From NCBI GenBank assembly GCA_016779015.1, contig JADHOK010000060.1:1-7727 (forward strand): 7,727 bases of DNA, given 5' to 3'. The translations under genes and the position numbers were made by a program. Source of the stretch: PS1 clade bacterium (lineage in GTDB: Bacteria > Pseudomonadota > Alphaproteobacteria > RS24). Below, one piece after another: positions 5,700 to 7,727 of the stretch (positions are counted from its first letter, which is position 1; each line of letters begins with the position of its first letter). Below the pieces are notes generated by a model, which was not told where the DNA came from, did no database searches, and saw nothing but the letters and a program-made list of their open reading frames with translations.

Positions 5700-6923
5700 A
5701 TGAAGCTGAAACCGATTTACCAACTGTTTATTGTCCTAATGCTCACCATTGCGCCCGCCACCGCGCGCGACGTTGAGGGTATCGCCGCCGTAGTCAATGA
5801 TCAGGTTATCTCGCTATATGATGTCGACCAGCGCGTAGATTTGTTTTTCGTCACTTCGGGTATTGAAAAAAATCCGGCCATGATTGAACGCATGCGCGAG
5901 CAAGTGCTTCGCGCTCTGGTTGATGAAAAGCTGCAAATGCAGGAAGCCGCGCGCGTCGAAATCGAGATTGAAAAGAGCGAGATTGACCAGCGCATGGAAT
6001 TGCTGGCCAAGCAGGATAATCGGACGCTGGACGGTATTAAGGAATTTCTGAGAGAAAGCGAAATTGAGGAAGAAACGCTGCAGGCGCAAATCCGCGCCGA
6101 GCTGGCGTGGAACCAATTTGTTCGGCGCAGCTATAGCAGCCGCATCAAGGTCGGCGACCGCGAGATTGACGAGCAATTTGAAAAAGCCGTCAAAGCGGTC
6201 AATCAGACCCGCTATCTGGTCAGTGAAATTCTGCTCAATCTGGATAATTTCTCGACCGAAGAACAAGTGCGCCAGCTCTCCGATGAGATTGTCAGGCAAT
6301 TACAATCGGGCGTCGGTTTTCCGGCCGTGGCGCGGCAATTCTCCATCGCCCCGACGGCGGCGCAAGGCGGCCAGCTTGGTTGGATTTCAGCCAACCAGTT
6401 GAACCCGCGCTTGGCGCAAGTGATACGCCAAATGCAGGTCGGGCAAATCTCGCCGCCCATCCCGACGACGGGTGGCATTTACATTCTGGCTCTGGCCGAT
6501 AAGCGCGCCGGCGGCAATGACCCATCAAAAAATAAATTCGATGTGCTGACCGTCGGCTTTCCCGCTTCGGTTGCCGACGACAAGATTGCCGAATTTGTCA
6601 GCGATTTCAAAACCTGCCGTCGCGCGCAAACCGCCGGTAAGAAATTAAAAGCCAGCGTCAAACGCTCCGGCCTTAAGGAATTGCGCCTCCTGCCGGGCGC
6701 CGCCGCTGTGGCCGTCGCCAATTTGGAGGCCGGTGAGGTGGCCGCACCGCATGCCGCCGATGATGTGACCAATGTCTATATTGTGTGCGACCGCAAGGAT
6801 GATTTGGGCATTGAGATTTCGCGCGACCAAATTGCCGATAATATTTTCTCGCAGCGTATCTCGGTAATGGCGCGCCGCCATTTGCGCGATTTGCGCCGCG
6901 ATGCGGTGGTCGAATATCGCTAA
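5700..6923 (+). CDS. surA: periplasmic chaperone / peptidylprolyl isomerase SurA
   Basis: SurA escorts unfolded outer-membrane proteins across the periplasm to the BAM complex. The 407-residue protein has a short signal peptide (1-22, core LFIVLMLTIA, APATA before Arg23). The N-terminal chaperone region follows (about 24-165), with the characteristic IAAVVNDQVISLYDVDQR (28-45) and a charged helical stretch. One clear parvulin-type PPIase domain spans about 171-268, with FPAVARQFS (207-215), GGQLGWIS (223-230) and the final IYILALADKR. A second, degenerate parvulin-like segment (about 278-366) retains only the LEAGEVAAP-type and IVCDRK-type strands. The C-terminal helix ARRHLRDLRRDAVVEYR is typical of SurA. 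GGA at 5691-5693 lies 6 bases before the ATG. rsmA starts 4 bases after the stop, so the two are co-transcribed. PdxA, which commonly sits between them, is absent, as is lptD upstream. Confidence 0.92.
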   Translation: MKLKPIYQLFIVLMLTIAPATARDVEGIAAVVNDQVISLYDVDQRVDLFFVTSGIEKNPAMIERMREQVLRALVDEKLQMQEAARVEIEIEKSEIDQRMELLAKQDNRTLDGIKEFLRESEIEEETLQAQIRAELAWNQFVRRSYSSRIKVGDREIDEQFEKAVKAVNQTRYLVSEILLNLDNFSTEEQVRQLSDEIVRQLQSGVGFPAVARQFSIAPTAAQGGQLGWISANQLNPRLAQVIRQMQVGQISPPIPTTGGIYILALADKRAGGNDPSKNKFDVLTVGFPASVADDKIAEFVSDFKTCRRAQTAGKKLKASVKRSGLKELRLLPGAAAVAVANLEAGEVAAPHAADDVTNVYIVCDRKDDLGIEISRDQIADNIFSQRISVMARRHLRDLRRDAVVEYR

Positions 6924-6927
6924 GCCG

Positions 6928-7727
6928 ATGGCCGATGACGCCCTGCCCCCTTTGCGCGATGTCATCAATCGACACGGCCTGCGCGCCGATAAAAAATTCG
7001 GCCAAAATTTCATCCTCGACCTGAATGTGACGCGGCGCATTGCGCGGCAAGCCATGGGGACGGGCGACCTTACAGATTGTGATATTATCGAAGTCGGCCC
7101 CGGCCCGGGTGGGCTGACGCGTGGCTTGCTGATGGAAGGCGCGCGCCGCGTGCATGTTATCGAGGCCGATGCGCGATTTATACCGGCGCTCGAAGAGATT
7201 GCCGCGGCCTATCCAGACCGCCTCAATATTATCGAGGGCGATGCACTGGCCATCGCGCCCGCGCAAGTGACGCAAGCACCCTACCGTATCGTTTCCAACC
7301 TGCCCTATAATATCGGCACGGCATTGCTCACCCAGTGGCTAGACGGCGGCTGGCAGAATGGCAAATGGCAGCCCAATTTTCTCTCCATGACGCTGATGTT
7401 TCAAAAAGAAGTGGCGCAACGCATCACCGCCGCACCCGGCGAAAAGCATTATGGTCGCCTCGCCGTGCTGGCCAATTGGTTGTGCGATACCGAGCTGGCT
7501 TTCGAGGTTGACCCACAAGTATTTGTGCCACCGCCCAAAGTCACCTCGGCCATTGCGCAATTGACGCCGCGCGCCGCACCGGCCGCACAGGCCGACCCGA
7601 CAGTGCTGGCCAAATTGACCGCCGCCGCTTTTGGGCAGAGGCGGAAAATGTTGCGCGCCGCTTTGAAACAGATATGCTCAGACCCAAGCGCGCTTTTGGC
7701 CGAGGCCGGTATCGACGAAACCGCCCG
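6928..7727 (+). CDS. rsmA: 16S rRNA (adenine1518/1519-N6)-dimethyltransferase, 3' end beyond the window
   Basis: RsmA (KsgA) dimethylates two adjacent adenosines in the 3'-terminal loop of 16S rRNA using S-adenosylmethionine, a late checkpoint of small-subunit assembly. The window holds 266 codons without a stop; the family is about 260-290 residues, so only a short C-terminal piece is missing. Motifs in order: KKFGQNFILD (22-31), the SAM-binding EVGPGPGGLT (55-64), VIEAD (78-82), IIEGDAL (101-107), the catalytic motif IV NLPYN (124-128), FQKEVAQRI (158-166), YGRLAVL (175-181), FVPPPKVTSA (199-208) and AFGQRRKMLR (234-243). A modest insert-like stretch DGGWQNGKWQPN occupies 139-150. The ATG at 6928 begins 4 bases after the surA stop and has no strong ribosome site, so coupling to surA is likely. 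Confidence 0.96.
   Translation, partial: MADDALPPLRDVINRHGLRADKKFGQNFILDLNVTRRIARQAMGTGDLTDCDIIEVGPGPGGLTRGLLMEGARRVHVIEADARFIPALEEIAAAYPDRLNIIEGDALAIAPAQVTQAPYRIVSNLPYNIGTALLTQWLDGGWQNGKWQPNFLSMTLMFQKEVAQRITAAPGEKHYGRLAVLANWLCDTELAFEVDPQVFVPPPKVTSAIAQLTPRAAPAAQADPTVLAKLTAAAFGQRRKMLRAALKQICSDPSALLAEAGIDETA

Noticed and set aside
6673..7275. Minus-strand open frame of 200 codons across the surA/rsmA junction
   Set aside because: It crosses two real genes on the other strand, and the sequence is Arg/His-rich shadow translation.
1..7727. Mobile element, CRISPR array, toxin-antitoxin pair, tRNA or small-RNA gene
   Set aside because: I looked for terminal inverted repeats, regularly spaced repeats, short paired genes and cloverleaf-like segments and saw none. 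The gaps between genes are too short for most of these.

Overview
The window is a stretch of ordinary bacterial chromosome that most likely comes from an alphaproteobacterium. The reasons are a DUF2066 gene divergent from an overlapping purM-purN pair, ndk next to holC-pepA, and surA next to rsmA. These protein sequences and this kind of gene order fit that class; pepA-holC and surA-rsmA neighbourhoods also occur in gammaproteobacteria. Coding density is very high. I see no phage, transposon, CRISPR, rRNA, tRNA or defence genes.

Layout, left to right. (1) A minus-strand unit holds an exported DUF2066 protein (49-1287). Its stop overlaps the start of a further minus-strand gene that runs off the left edge (1-52). 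(2) Diverging from it is the purine operon purM-purN (1413-3091), which carries steps 5 and 3 of IMP synthesis; the two genes overlap by one base (TAATG). (3) Converging on purN is ndk (3134-3556, minus). It has its own well-formed promoter (3590-3618), and its probable terminator lies inside the 3' end of purN. (4) Upstream of ndk on the same strand is pepA-holC (5565 down to 3620), again joined by a TAATG overlap. It encodes leucyl aminopeptidase and the chi subunit of DNA polymerase III. (5) Diverging from pepA are surA (5700-6923), a periplasmic outer-membrane-protein chaperone, and rsmA/ksgA (6928 to the right edge), the 16S rRNA dimethyladenosine transferase, which is cut off near its C-terminus.

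The genes serve nucleotide supply (purM, purN, ndk), replication (holC), peptide turnover (pepA), envelope biogenesis (surA, probably the DUF2066 protein) and ribosome maturation (rsmA). Transcription is organised as two divergent intergenic regions (1288-1412 and 5566-5699) and one convergent junction (3092-3133). No intergenic gap exceeds about 135 bases.

I found no novel system. The most notable point is what is missing. In many alphaproteobacteria pepA is followed divergently by lptF-lptG-lptD-surA-pdxA-rsmA, but here surA directly abuts pepA and rsmA directly follows surA. So lptF, lptG, lptD and pdxA are absent from this locus. Smaller points are a degenerate 12-bp tandem repeat at the end of the DUF2066 gene, a terminator embedded in a convergent coding sequence, and face-to-face promoter candidates between pepA and surA.
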